A stretch of DNA of 64,000 nt from NCBI GenBank assembly GCA_965223245.1, contig CBDCVY010000013.1, positions 1,364,001-1,428,000 on the forward strand, in the 5' to 3' direction. The stretch comes from CBDCVY01 sp965223245 (lineage in GTDB: Bacteria > Nitrospinota > Nitrospinia > Nitrospinales > Nitrospinaceae). Positions 16,167 through 25,635 of this stretch are shown piece by piece (the first letter of the stretch is position 1; every line of letters begins with the position of its first letter). Position numbers and translations under genes: made by a program. The notes below the pieces were generated by a model. That model did not search any database and was not told the origin of the DNA. It saw only the letters and a program-made list of their open reading frames with translations.

Positions 16167-16301
16167 GACACCCTCCTTTATCTAAAGTTTCTGGATTGGT
16201 GCCTCCCTAGTATCCTCTATTAATTTAGATGTTGGAAATAAAAATAAGATTTTATGAGCAAAGGAAATTGATAAAGGCCGGAAGAATTTATTGTATTGGA
16301 T

Positions 16302-18119
16302 TTAGGCAGGTTGCTTCTTTTGTTGTTTTCTTAAGTGCTCCACTAGAACACGTTTACGAATTCGTATATTTGAAGGAGTTATTTCAGCCAATTCGTCCTG
16401 ATTTAAAAATCCTAACACTTGTTCCAGACTCATTTTTCTCGGAGGCGTTAACATTATATGATCATCGGAACCTGCGGCACGGACATTGGTCAGTTTTTTT
16501 TCCCTGCAAATATTAACAACCAGATCATTTTCTTTTTTATTTTCACCAATAACCATTCCTTCATAAACTGCTTCTCCCGGTTTTACAAATAAAGTTCCTC
16601 TATCCTGAAGGGCATAAATAGAATAACCCGTAGCGGATCCCGTTCCCATGGCAATTAAAGCCCCATTGCGTCTTCCGCTAAACTCGCCGGTAAGAGGAAT
16701 ATATTTTTCAAATGTGTGCTGGAGAGTGCCGGTTCCTTTGGTGAGATTTAAAAACTCTGACTGGAAACCAAATAAACTGCGAGTAGGGATAAGAAACTCT
16801 AAACGCGTATGCCCATCTTCCAGGTGAGTCATTTGTTTCATGGTGCCTTTTCGGGAACCCAATGCCTCAATAACCTTTCCTGAATAGGTAGACTCTACAT
16901 CGATTACAGCATATTCCTCCGGCTCGTGGCGGATGCCATCGATGGTTTGAAACAAAACCTGAGGACGAGAAATGGAAAATTCATATGCTTCGCGACGCAT
17001 TGTTTCAATTAAAATGCTTAGATGAAGCTCACCTCTGCCTGATACTTTAAAGGTGTCACCGGAACCCGTTTCCTCTATTCGCATGGCAACATTAGACTTT
17101 GCTTCTCTAAACAGGCGATCACGCAAATTTCTGGCTGTGAGATGTTTTCCATCTTGGCCAGAAAACGGAGAATCATTTACAGAAAAATGAATTGCCATTG
17201 TGGGTTCATCAATAGCAATTACCGGCAATGGTTCAGGGTTTGCTTGATCAACTATGGTCTCCCCAATATCGACATCTTTCATTCCAGCAATGCCAATAAT
17301 ATCTCCTGTTTCAGCATGAGTAATTTCTTGTTTTTGTAATCCATTATAAGAAAAGGTCTTTTGTAGCTTAAAAGGTTCCGCTTCTCCGGATCTTTTAATT
17401 AAGGAATAGGGTGTGCTCTGATCAAAAGTACCTCGCTCAATTTTTCCTATGGCGATTCGGCCAACATAGTCATTGTAATCAATTGAAGTAACTAACATTT
17501 GAAATGGTTCGTCAGGAGAGCCATTATGTGGTGAAACTTTCTTAATTATTAAATCTAAGAGGGGAGTCATATCATGTTTTTCTCCCCCAGGTTCGAATTG
17601 GGAAAATCCTTGCTTTGCAGAGGCATAAATTACGGGAAAATCGAGTTGTTCGTCATTAGCACCTAGGCTCACAAATAAATCAAAAACTTGATCCAAGGTT
17701 CTTTCAGGATTCGCTCCTTGACGATCTACTTTATTGACTACCAGAATGGGATTAATTCCTAATTCTAGTGATTTTTTTAAAACAAACCTTGTTTGAGGCA
17801 TTGGGCCTTCTGCCGCATCGACAAGTAAAAGAACTCCATTGACCATTCTTAAGATTCTTTCAACCTCACCTCCAAAATCAGCGTGTCCGGGCGTATCTAC
17901 AATATTAATTTTATGATCTTTATATTGTATGGAAGCATTTTTTGAGAATATGGTAATTCCCCGTTCTTTTTCTAAGTCATTACTATCCATAACACAGGAT
18001 TCATGAACCGATCCTTCACGGAACATACCGCTTTGCTCCAATAAACGGTCTATCAAGGTTGTTTTTCCATGATCGACATGGGCAATAATTCCAACATTTC
18101 TAATTTTATTCGAGTTCAT
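16302..18119 (-). CDS. typA: Ribosome-associated GTPase TypA/BipA
   Basis: 605 residues, the usual length. G1 AHVDHGKTTL, G2-region ERGITI, G3 DTPGHADFGGEVER and G4 NKVDR are intact. EF-G-like domains II, III and V and the TypA-specific C-terminal domain follow (GRGELHLSILIETMRREAYE, RSLFGFQSEFL, RNGALIAMGTG). BipA binds the 70S ribosome and helps 50S assembly and stress or low-temperature growth. The gene stands alone, divergent from xerD across 168 bp. Confidence 0.97.
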   Translation of the reverse strand: MNSNKIRNVGIIAHVDHGKTTLIDRLLEQSGMFREGSVHESCVMDSNDLEKERGITIFSKNASIQYKDHKINIVDTPGHADFGGEVERILRMVNGVLLLVDAAEGPMPQTRFVLKKSLELGINPILVVNKVDRQGANPERTLDQVFDLFVSLGANDEQLDFPVIYASAKQGFSQFEPGGEKHDMTPLLDLIIKKVSPHNGSPDEPFQMLVTSIDYNDYVGRIAIGKIERGTFDQSTPYSLIKRSGEAEPFKLQKTFSYNGLQKQEITHAETGDIIGIAGMKDVDIGETIVDQANPEPLPVIAIDEPTMAIHFSVNDSPFSGQDGKHLTARNLRDRLFREAKSNVAMRIEETGSGDTFKVSGRGELHLSILIETMRREAYEFSISRPQVLFQTIDGIRHEPEEYAVIDVESTYSGKVIEALGSRKGTMKQMTHLEDGHTRLEFLIPTRSLFGFQSEFLNLTKGTGTLQHTFEKYIPLTGEFSGRRNGALIAMGTGSATGYSIYALQDRGTLFVKPGEAVYEGMVIGENKKENDLVVNICREKKLTNVRAAGSDDHIMLTPPRKMSLEQVLGFLNQDELAEITPSNIRIRKRVLVEHLRKQQKKQPA

Positions 18120-18287
18120 AAGCCTAAGAAAATAATTTAATTAATTGCATATAAGTAATTGAAATGAATGACTTAATTATTATAGGAAATATTGTTGCGG
18201 GACAATATCTAAGGTTGATTTCTATACTATTATAACGTAAGCTATTGAAATTAAAAACCTTAACATAACTTCCTATTTTTCAATTAC

Positions 18288-19166
18288 ATGGATGCAATAG
18301 TTCAAGATTTTATTGATCACTTGACTGTGGAAAGACGGCTTTCCACAAATACAGTGGAAGGTTATAAAAGGGATATAAGAAAACTGGTTAGTTTTCTATG
18401 TTCACTTTCTTTGAAAGAAGTTCAAACCAGTGATATTCGTCACTTTTTACTATCTTTGCAACGCCAAAATCTTTCTACTAGGACAATAGCTCGATGTTTG
18501 TCTTCCATCAAGGCTTTTTTTAAATTTTTGTTGATAGAAGGAAAAATTGAGGAAAATCCTGCTGAGATTTTGGAATCCCCAAAACTCTGGAGAAAGCTTC
18601 CAAAGGTATTGTCAATAAATGAGGTTTCAGAGCTATTAAAAAGCCCGGACTTTTCTACCCTTATGGGAAATCGAGATAAGGCAATGCTTGAAGTTTTATA
18701 CGCCACCGGCCTTAGGGTATCCGAGTTAATTTCCATCCAAGTTGGAGATTTAAACATGGATTTTGGATTTTGTCGATCCATGGGTAAAGGACAAAAAGAG
18801 CGTTTAATTCCCTTGGGATCTGTAGCGAAAAGGTGGGTTGAAACTTATTTAAATGATGCCCGACCCAGTTTATTGAAAGGTAAAAATCACCCCTATCTTT
18901 TTGTTTCTCAAAGAGGTACCAAAATGACTCGTCAGGGATTTTGGAAAATCATTAAACGTTATGCCAGGAAGGCCCAAATAAAAGGAGTATTATCTCCTCA
19001 TACCTTAAGGCACGCTTTTGCGACTCACTTGTTGGAAGGAGGTGCTGATTTACGATCAGTACAACAAATGCTGGGGCATGCAGATATTTCAACAACCCAA
19101 ATTTATACTCACATTTTAGAAAAACGTATGCGCGAAGTGTTTGATCAATTTCACCCTCGTGCATGA
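18288..19166 (+). CDS. xerD: Tyrosine recombinase XerD-type
   Basis: 292 residues. The N-terminal SAM-like core-binding domain (LTVERRLSTNTVEGYKRDI) is followed by the catalytic domain with Arg in ATGLRVSEL, HTLRHAFATHLLEGG, LGHADISTTQIYTHI and the tyrosine nucleophile in QIYTHI. This is the full R-K-H-R-H-Y set. It resolves chromosome dimers at dif with FtsK. Length and motif spacing favour XerC/D over phage integrases, and no mobile element surrounds it. Choosing XerD over XerC is from general resemblance only. Confidence 0.88.
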   Translation: MDAIVQDFIDHLTVERRLSTNTVEGYKRDIRKLVSFLCSLSLKEVQTSDIRHFLLSLQRQNLSTRTIARCLSSIKAFFKFLLIEGKIEENPAEILESPKLWRKLPKVLSINEVSELLKSPDFSTLMGNRDKAMLEVLYATGLRVSELISIQVGDLNMDFGFCRSMGKGQKERLIPLGSVAKRWVETYLNDARPSLLKGKNHPYLFVSQRGTKMTRQGFWKIIKRYARKAQIKGVLSPHTLRHAFATHLLEGGADLRSVQQMLGHADISTTQIYTHILEKRMREVFDQFHPRA

Positions 19167-19196
19167 TATATTATTGACTAAAGGAACTTTATTTTC

Positions 19197-19225
19197 TTGA
19201 CTGTCAATTTAATTACCGCTACCAT
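19197..19225 (+). promoter_or_regulatory. Sigma-70 promoter of the yceD-rpmF-fab operon
   Basis: TTGACT (5/6 of the -35 consensus) at 19197-19202, a 17-bp spacer, and TACCAT (4/6) at 19220-19225 lie 60 bp upstream of the yceD ATG. Nothing else in the 118-bp gap after xerD competes with it. Confidence 0.5.
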
Positions 19226-19284
19226 TTTTAATCTTTTCTGCCCAGCATGTTCCTTGGAACTTTGAATAGGGCTAACGGGCCGTT

Positions 19285-19827
19285 ATGAGTTTGATTTTTG
19301 AAATTGGGGAAATCCCGGAGTTAGATGACTTAGTCGTTGATCAGTGTGAAACTAAAAGTCATTTTACAATTGATCCCTCAGAAGCGATTTTAACTGATGA
19401 TTTAAGAATTGAGGGAAAATTGGCCCGCGTTAAAGAAGATGTTAGTTTTTCGGGATCATTATCCACTAAAATGCAATTGATTTGTTCTCGTTGTTTAGAG
19501 CCCTTTGAGCATCAATTAAAATCAGAGGTTTCTAGTTATTATGTTCCACGTTCAACCAGCAAAGCGGAAGAGGGGCAAGAGTTAGAAATTCACGCATCAG
19601 ATGTAGATATTGAATTTTACTCTGATGATAAAATAGATTTAACACAGTCTATTTACGATCAGATTATGTTAAGTCTCCCAATTATTCGTCTTTGTAAAGA
19701 GGATTGCCTTGGCATTTGCTCTCAATGTGGAGTTAATTTAAATATAAAAACTTGTAATTGTGAAGAGGAAGGGGATGTAGACCCCCGCTTTGCAATATTA
19801 AAATCTATAAAAGATAAATTAAAATAA
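19285..19827 (+). CDS. yceD: YceD/DUF177 family protein (23S rRNA accumulation)
   Basis: 180 residues. LICSRCLEPFEHQ (first Cys pair) and CKEDCLGICSQCGVNLN (C-terminal Cys cluster) are the conserved DUF177 features. The family acts in large-subunit rRNA accumulation and sits next to rpmF in most bacteria, as here (15 bp apart). The start ATG follows a modest upstream sequence. It is the first gene of the ribosome/fatty-acid operon. Confidence 0.9.
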   Translation: MSLIFEIGEIPELDDLVVDQCETKSHFTIDPSEAILTDDLRIEGKLARVKEDVSFSGSLSTKMQLICSRCLEPFEHQLKSEVSSYYVPRSTSKAEEGQELEIHASDVDIEFYSDDKIDLTQSIYDQIMLSLPIIRLCKEDCLGICSQCGVNLNIKTCNCEEEGDVDPRFAILKSIKDKLK

Positions 19828-19842
19828 TATTGAGGAGATAAC

Positions 19843-20025
19843 ATGCCCGTACCAAAAAAAAAGACATCCAAATCAAAGAGAGGTATGCGTAGAGCACATG
19901 ATAGCTTAAGCATTCCTTCCTATGGAGAATGTCCTCAATGCCACGAGAATAAACGTCCACACCATGTCTGTCCTCATTGCGGTTACTATAAGGACAAAGA
20001 AGTTATCGAAATAGAAACCGTTTAG
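19843..20025 (+). CDS. rpmF: 50S ribosomal protein L32
   Basis: 60 residues, the normal size. MPVPKKKTSKSKRGMRRAHD is the L32 N-terminus. The CPQCHENKRPHHVCPHC segment carries the four-Cys zinc knuckle. TGAGGAG precedes the ATG. It is placed between yceD and plsX, as in many proteobacteria and firmicutes. Confidence 0.98.
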   Translation: MPVPKKKTSKSKRGMRRAHDSLSIPSYGECPQCHENKRPHHVCPHCGYYKDKEVIEIETV

Positions 20026-20093
20026 AGTTTAGTTGATCAGCAAGGGCTGTTTTTATTTCAATTCAAATTTAAGATAGAAAAATAAACTTAACC

Positions 20094-20123
20094 TTGTGAG
20101 CGTTTAAATAATAATTTTATACA
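20094..20123 (+). promoter_or_regulatory. Possible internal promoter upstream of plsX
   Basis: TTGTGA (20094-20099), an 18-bp spacer and TATACA (20118-20123) lie in the 175-bp gap between rpmF and plsX. Both boxes match 4 of 6. It would let the fatty-acid genes be transcribed apart from yceD-rpmF. Confidence 0.35.
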
Positions 20124-20200
20124 CCTCGATTTCCTCCGAAATTTTAAGGACCAATTTTATATAGATCCTTTAGATTCTTCTGGAGGAGAATTTAATCAAA

Positions 20201-21364
20201 ATGAAAATTGCCGTTGATGCAATGGGTGGAGACTTTGCTCCTGAATCTATTGTAGAAGGATCAGTTCTTGCCGCCAGAGAATTTGGCATTCCTATTATTC
20301 TGACTGGAATTGAAAGCCGGGTTCACCATGTCCTTGAAAAGTATGATGACTGGAAATCACTTCCTATTGAAGTGCAGCATGCTGAAGAAGTTGTTGATAT
20401 GGGTGAAAGTCCCAGTAAGGCTGTAAGAGGAAAAAGGAAGTCTTCAATGAAAGTGGGGCTTGACTTGGTCAAGAGAGGTGAAGCTTCAGCATTTGTAAGC
20501 GCGGGGAATACGGGCGCGGTATTAGCCTATTCGACTATTATTTTAAGGCCTTTAAAAGGAGTTGATCGACCTGCTATTGCGATTCAACTTCCTACACTCA
20601 AGGGTACATCCATTTTATTAGACGCGGGAGCTAACGTAGATTGCAAAACCATGCAGTTATTTCAATTTGGTGTCATGGGACATGTTTTTGCAAAATATAT
20701 TTTAGAAAAAGACAACCCGGGCGTAGGCTTATTGAGTATTGGCGAAGAAGATGGAAAAGGAAACGAAACCACAAAAGAAGCATTTAAGATGCTTAAAAAA
20801 AGCCATATAAACTTTATTGGAAATGTAGAGGGAAAAGAAGTTTATCGAGGTAATGCGGACGTAATCGTTTGTGACGGTTTTACCGGAAATGTGGCTTTGA
20901 AAATAAGTGAAAGTCTCGCGGAAATGATAGGGACAAATTTGAAAACATTATTCAGTTCCAGTTATTCCACAAAATTAGGATATCTTTTACTAAAAAATCA
21001 TTTGTTGGAATTTAAAAAATCTGTAGACTATTCAGAAAAAGGGGGGGCACCTTTATTGGGTGTCAATGGGGTTTGTATAATTGCCCATGGTAGCTCCAAT
21101 GCCAAGGCAATTAAAAATGCAATTTTTCGTGCCCACGAGCTTATAGAAAAAAAAATAAACGAGCATATCAGTGAAGATATCGAAATTAATTTAGAGTCCA
21201 GTGTTGGATCTTTTTGGCAAAACTTAAAAGAAAAAATTGTTCCTCGATCTGAGGAAGAAGAAAATATTCAGGAAGAAACTGTTGAAGAACAAGAAGAGTC
21301 TTCAGAACCTGAAGAGGATGTAGAAGAACCTGAAGATAAAGAAAAAAAAGAAACCGAAGAGTAA
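20201..21364 (+). CDS. plsX: Phosphate acyltransferase PlsX with an acidic C-terminal tail
   Basis: 387 residues; the family is usually about 330-350. The core opens MKIAVDAMGGDFAPE and contains SAGNTGAVLAYS, PLKGVDRPA, LLDAGANVDCK, GNVEGKEVYRG, DGFTGNVALKISE and LLGVNGVCIIAHG, all PlsX signatures. The enzyme turns acyl-ACP into acyl-phosphate for phospholipid synthesis. After about residue 340 comes an unusual tail of nearly pure Glu/Asp/Ser/Lys (about 40 residues) with no PlsX counterpart. GGAGGAG precedes the ATG. It is the first fatty-acid gene in the run. Confidence 0.95.
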   Translation: MKIAVDAMGGDFAPESIVEGSVLAAREFGIPIILTGIESRVHHVLEKYDDWKSLPIEVQHAEEVVDMGESPSKAVRGKRKSSMKVGLDLVKRGEASAFVSAGNTGAVLAYSTIILRPLKGVDRPAIAIQLPTLKGTSILLDAGANVDCKTMQLFQFGVMGHVFAKYILEKDNPGVGLLSIGEEDGKGNETTKEAFKMLKKSHINFIGNVEGKEVYRGNADVIVCDGFTGNVALKISESLAEMIGTNLKTLFSSSYSTKLGYLLLKNHLLEFKKSVDYSEKGGAPLLGVNGVCIIAHGSSNAKAIKNAIFRAHELIEKKINEHISEDIEINLESSVGSFWQNLKEKIVPRSEEEENIQEETVEEQEESSEPEEDVEEPEDKEKKETEE

Positions 21365-21401
21365 TTTGCAAAGGAATGCGGTTTAATAAAAACATTAACG
21401 C

Positions 21402-22403
21402 ATGAGCCAACAGATACCATTTAAGGCAGAGATAATCGCAACAGGTGCCTATCTCCCGGAAAAAGTACTTACTAATCAAGACTTAGAGAGTACCTTAAAT
21501 ACTACCGATGAGTGGATCCGAACCAGAACTGGTATCTCTGAACGGAGAATTGCTCGTAAAGACGAGTTTGCGTCAACTTTAGGAACCGAGGCTTCCAGAA
21601 TGGCTTTGTTAAAAGCTGGAATGAACCCTAAAGAAATCGACATGATAATTACTTGTACCTCGACTCCGGATGTGATTTACCCATCCACCGGTTGTTTTAT
21701 TCAAAAAGAGTTAGGAGCCTCTAAAGCAGCTGCCTATGATATTTCAGCTGTTTGTTCAGGTTTTGTTTATGGATTGTCTATTGCGGAGCAGTATTTAAAG
21801 TGTGGACGTTACGAAAATATTTTAGTCATAGGTACAGAAGTTAACTCGAGGATTTTGGATTGGACTGATCGAGGTACCTGCATATTATTTGGAGATGGTG
21901 CAGGTGCAGCAATTTTGAGAAAATCAAGCAGCGAAAAACCCATTGGAATTTTATCTTCACATATTTATTCCGATGGGACACAATCAGAAATGGTCATTGT
22001 TCCAGGTGGAATAGGCCGAACTTCGCTGACTCATGAGTCCGTTGATAATAAAATGTTTTGTTTGAAAATGGCTGGGCAATCTACCTTTAAAGTGGCAGTA
22101 AAAAGAATGGTTGAAGTGAGTGTTGAAGCTTTAAACCTTCACGGGTTTACAAAAGATGATGTAGATTTAGTTATTCCTCACCAAGCTAATCAAAGAATTA
22201 TTGAGGCGGTATCGGATAAATTAGGAGTTGGAATGGATCGCATAATGATAAATATTAGTAAATATGGAAATACCGGAGGTGCTTCGATTCCAATCGCACT
22301 TCATGAAGCTTCTGAATCCGGCAGAATTAAACCAGGTTCATTAATACTACTAACTGCTTTAGGAGCAGGATTAACTTGGGGAGCGACTTTAATTCGATGG
22401 TAA
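21402..22403 (+). CDS. fabH: 3-oxoacyl-ACP synthase III
   Basis: 333 residues. It contains DEWIRTRTGISERRIA, the active Cys in AYDISAVCSGFVYGL, the His in VIPHQANQRIIE and the Asn in SKYGNTGGASIP: the full Cys-His-Asn triad of KAS III. It condenses acetyl-CoA with malonyl-ACP to start fatty-acid synthesis. It lies 37 bp after plsX. Its stop codon overlaps the fabD start by 7 bp. Confidence 0.97.
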   Translation: MSQQIPFKAEIIATGAYLPEKVLTNQDLESTLNTTDEWIRTRTGISERRIARKDEFASTLGTEASRMALLKAGMNPKEIDMIITCTSTPDVIYPSTGCFIQKELGASKAAAYDISAVCSGFVYGLSIAEQYLKCGRYENILVIGTEVNSRILDWTDRGTCILFGDGAGAAILRKSSSEKPIGILSSHIYSDGTQSEMVIVPGGIGRTSLTHESVDNKMFCLKMAGQSTFKVAVKRMVEVSVEALNLHGFTKDDVDLVIPHQANQRIIEAVSDKLGVGMDRIMINISKYGNTGGASIPIALHEASESGRIKPGSLILLTALGAGLTWGATLIRW

Positions 22404-23347
22404 AAATTGCATTTCTTTTTCCAGGGCAGGGTTCCCAATTTGTTGGAATGGGAAAAGAATTTTATGAAAGTGACCCGGAGTCCCGGTCTATGTTTGAAGA
22501 AGCCTCTGATGTACTTGGGGAAGACTTTTCCAAAGTTTGTTTTGACGGACCGGAGGAAGTCCTTAGGTTAACCCAAAATGCCCAACCGGCTCTATTAATC
22601 CATAGTACAATTGCCTTGAAAAGAATAAAGGAAAATGGTATTAATTCGGTATTGGCGGCTGGCCATAGTTTAGGTGAATATTCTGCTTTAGTGGCCGCTG
22701 GCTCCTTGCAATTTAAAGATGCTGTACATTTGGTAAGACAGCGAGGCCTTTTCATGCAGGAAGCTGTACCCGTAGGAATAGGTGCCATGTCGGCTATAAT
22801 TGGTTTACCTATTGAAGTGGTACAAGATCTTTGTAATCAAGCCTCCACTCCAGAAAAAGTTGTTCAACCCGCAAATATGAATAGCCCGCAACAAACGGTT
22901 ATTGCAGGTCATAAGGAGCAGGTTGAACAAGTGTCGGAATTAGCGAAAAAATCTGGCGCAAAAAAGACAGTAATTTTGCCAGTCAGCGCTCCATTCCATT
23001 GCTCTCTCATGAAACCTGCAGAGAGAAAACTTCAAGTAGAGTTAGAAAAAACGGATTTTCAAAATTTGTCAATTCCGGTTGTTACAAATATTAATGCAAA
23101 ACCAGTTACCCAGGGAAATGAAGCAAGAGAAGCTTTGGTAAAACAAGTATGTTCTCCAGTCCGTTGGACCGAAACTATGCAATATATTGTAAGTCAAGAT
23201 ATTGGTGCCATTGTGGAGTTGGGATCAGGCAAAGTATTATCCGGGTTGATAAAGAGATTTGATAAGAGTGTTGAGTGCTTTCAGGTAGGTAACCCGGAGT
23301 CATTAGAAAAAACAATTACCGGTTTAAACCAAATTCAAGCGGGGTAA
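22397..23347 (+). CDS. fabD: Malonyl-CoA:ACP transacylase
   Basis: 316 residues from ATG 22397. IAFLFPGQGSQFVGMG is the family N-terminus, GHSLGEYSALVAAG holds the catalytic Ser, and PVSAPFHCSLM holds the catalytic His. It loads malonyl groups on ACP. A frame-extending TTG seven codons earlier adds residues absent from the family, so the ATG that overlaps the fabH stop is preferred. The overlap implies coupled translation. Confidence 0.97.
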   Translation: MVKIAFLFPGQGSQFVGMGKEFYESDPESRSMFEEASDVLGEDFSKVCFDGPEEVLRLTQNAQPALLIHSTIALKRIKENGINSVLAAGHSLGEYSALVAAGSLQFKDAVHLVRQRGLFMQEAVPVGIGAMSAIIGLPIEVVQDLCNQASTPEKVVQPANMNSPQQTVIAGHKEQVEQVSELAKKSGAKKTVILPVSAPFHCSLMKPAERKLQVELEKTDFQNLSIPVVTNINAKPVTQGNEAREALVKQVCSPVRWTETMQYIVSQDIGAIVELGSGKVLSGLIKRFDKSVECFQVGNPESLEKTITGLNQIQAG

Positions 23348-23350
23348 TGA

Positions 23351-24091
23351 ATGGAGCTAAAAGATAAAATTGCATTGGTGACCGGTGGTGCCCGTGGTAT
23401 TGGCAAAACAGTTGGAGAAGAATTAGCAAGGTTGGGAGCCCATGTAGTCTTAGGCGATGTCCAACTGGATATGGCACAAAAGACTGCTGAAGAAATTAAA
23501 ATGAATGGCGGGTCTGCTTCAGCTGTGGAGTTAAATGTTACTGACGGGGAGCAAGTGCAAAATGTTTTTGATTCTATTTCAAAAGAATTTAAACTGTTAG
23601 ACATTCTTGTTAATAATGCAGGAATTACCCGAGATGGTTTATTAATGAGAATGAAGGAATCTGATTGGGATTTAGTTTTAAATATTAACCTTAAAGGGAG
23701 CTTCCTTTGCAGTCAACAAGCAGCAAAACAGATGATCAAGCAAAAGGATGGTGCAATTGTTAATATAGCTTCCATTGTCGGTTTGATGGGTAATGCCGGG
23801 CAAGCCAATTATTCTTCTTCTAAAGCAGGGTTAATAGGACTAACTAAAACCACCGCGAGAGAAGTTGCCTCTCGTGGGATTCGAGTAAATGCAATTGCTC
23901 CTGGGTTTATTGATACAGCAATGACCCAAGAGTTGGATGATAAGGTTCGAGAAAAACTTATTGAACAAATTCCTCTTGCCAAGTTAGGGCAACCGGATGA
24001 TATTGCAAATTGTGTGAGTTTTTTAGTTTCTGACCGGGCGCGTTATATCACAGGTCAGGTTATTAGTGTTAACGGTGGGATGTTGATGTAA
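23351..24091 (+). CDS. fabG: 3-oxoacyl-ACP reductase
   Basis: 246 residues, standard size. NADPH-binding TGGARGIGKTVGEELA, NNAG motif (LVNNAGITRDGLLM), catalytic Ser in NIASIVGLMG, and Tyr/Lys in ANYSSSKAGLIG. The C-terminal GQVISVNGGMLM is typical of FabG. It reduces 3-oxoacyl-ACP in each elongation cycle. It starts 3 bp after the fabD stop. Confidence 0.97.
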   Translation: MELKDKIALVTGGARGIGKTVGEELARLGAHVVLGDVQLDMAQKTAEEIKMNGGSASAVELNVTDGEQVQNVFDSISKEFKLLDILVNNAGITRDGLLMRMKESDWDLVLNINLKGSFLCSQQAAKQMIKQKDGAIVNIASIVGLMGNAGQANYSSSKAGLIGLTKTTAREVASRGIRVNAIAPGFIDTAMTQELDDKVREKLIEQIPLAKLGQPDDIANCVSFLVSDRARYITGQVISVNGGMLM

Positions 24092-24113
24092 CATCTTTTA
24101 GGAGTCAGTCACT

Positions 24114-24347
24114 ATGTCTGTTGAAGAAAAAGTAAAAGAAATAATTGTTGATCAATTAGGAGTTGAAGAAAAACAAGTTTCAGGAAATGCTGCTTTTATT
24201 GATGATTTGGGAGCAGACTCCCTGGACACAGTTGAATTGGTAATGGCTTTGGAAGAGGCGTTCGATATAGAAATCCCTGACGAAGAAGCTGAGAAAATTT
24301 CTACCGTTCAAGACGCTGTCGATTATATCAATAATCATACCAACTAA
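24114..24347 (+). CDS. acpP: Acyl carrier protein
   Basis: 77 residues, acidic and helical. The DDLGADSLDTVELVMALEE motif carries the phosphopantetheine-attachment Ser36. It is the carrier of growing acyl chains. It lies 22 bp after fabG and 38 bp before fabF, the canonical fabG-acpP-fabF order. TAGGAG precedes the ATG. Confidence 0.98.
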   Translation: MSVEEKVKEIIVDQLGVEEKQVSGNAAFIDDLGADSLDTVELVMALEEAFDIEIPDEEAEKISTVQDAVDYINNHTN

Positions 24348-24385
24348 ATCTACTATCATTTTATTTTAACCTTTTGTAACAAACT

Positions 24386-25627
24386 ATGACTAGAAGAGTT
24401 GTCATCACAGGCATTGGAATGCTCACGCCTTTAGGGATTGGGCTAGAAAAAAATTGGTCCTCTGTAATTGAAGGAAAATCTGGGGTTCGATCTTTAACCA
24501 AATTTCCCGTGGATGAAAATTTCCCGGTACGCATAGCGGGAGAAGTTGATGGTTTTAAGCCTGAAGATTATATTGACCATAAAGACGTGAAAAAGATGGA
24601 TACTTTTATTCATTATGCAGTGGCCTGCAGTAAAATGGCACTCACGGATTCCGAGTTTGAAATTACGGAGGAAAATGCTGAGAGAGTAGGGGTTTTGGTT
24701 GGGGTTGGTCTTGGTGGTTTACCTGCAATTGAAAGATATAACCAGATATATCAGAATCGTGGAGTTAAAAAAATTACACCTTTTTTTATTCCTATGCTTA
24801 TTCCAAACTTAGCGTCTGGGCAGGTTTCGATTTTACTGGGTGCTAAAGGTCCAAACTCTTGTGTTGTAACTGCTTGCGCTACTGGAACCCATGCCATTGG
24901 AGATGCGTTTCGAATGATCCAAAATAATACTGCAGATGTCATGATAGCCGGAGGTACAGAGTCGGTAATAACACCTTTGGCAGTTGGGGGGTTTGCTGCT
25001 GCAAAAGCTTTATCAACTCGCAATGATGATCCTGAAGCTGCAAGTCGACCTTTTGATAAAGACCGGGATGGATTTGTAATGGGAGAAGGTTGTGGGATTG
25101 TTATTTTAGAAGAGTACGAAAGCGCAAAAAAACGGGGAGCAAATATTTATGCAGAGGTTGCTGGTTATGCTTTAAATGGAGATGCTTTCCATATTACCGC
25201 CACCTCCCCTGGCGGTGAAGGGGCTGCTCGTTGTATGAAACTGGCATTAGAAGATGCAAAAATGGACGTAGATAAAATTGACTATATCAATGCTCATGGA
25301 ACTTCTACCGCCGCGGATGCAACCGAAACGAATGCCATCAAAACTGTTTTTGGAGATCATGCATATAATTTAAAAGTCAGCTCAACCAAATCAATGACGG
25401 GTCATTTATTGGGAGCCGCTGGAGGAGTTGAGGCCATATATTCTGCGATGGCAATAAAAAATGGAATTTTACCACCCACTATTAATTATTCAAGTCCTGA
25501 CCCGGAATGTGATTTGAATTATGTTCCTAATAATGCAATAGATCAACAGATTCGGGCAGCCATTTCTAATTCTTTTGGTTTTGGAGGAACTAACGGAGTG
25601 TTAGTTTTAAAACAACCGATGAATTGA
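24386..25627 (+). CDS. fabF: 3-oxoacyl-ACP synthase II
   Basis: 413 residues. VVTACATGTHAIGDAF has the active Cys. INAHGTSTAADATE and SSTKSMTGHLLGAAG have the two His of the Cys-His-His triad. NSFGFGGTNGVLV is the KAS C-terminal glycine motif. It elongates acyl-ACP chains. It is followed directly by rnc with overlapping reading frames. Confidence 0.97.
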   Translation: MTRRVVITGIGMLTPLGIGLEKNWSSVIEGKSGVRSLTKFPVDENFPVRIAGEVDGFKPEDYIDHKDVKKMDTFIHYAVACSKMALTDSEFEITEENAERVGVLVGVGLGGLPAIERYNQIYQNRGVKKITPFFIPMLIPNLASGQVSILLGAKGPNSCVVTACATGTHAIGDAFRMIQNNTADVMIAGGTESVITPLAVGGFAAAKALSTRNDDPEAASRPFDKDRDGFVMGEGCGIVILEEYESAKKRGANIYAEVAGYALNGDAFHITATSPGGEGAARCMKLALEDAKMDVDKIDYINAHGTSTAADATETNAIKTVFGDHAYNLKVSSTKSMTGHLLGAAGGVEAIYSAMAIKNGILPPTINYSSPDPECDLNYVPNNAIDQQIRAAISNSFGFGGTNGVLVLKQPMN

Positions 25628-25635
25628 TTGTCGGA

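Noticed and set aside
18288..19166. Phage or genomic-island integrase
   Set aside because: Length, motifs and lack of tRNA, att sites or cargo fit a housekeeping Xer recombinase.
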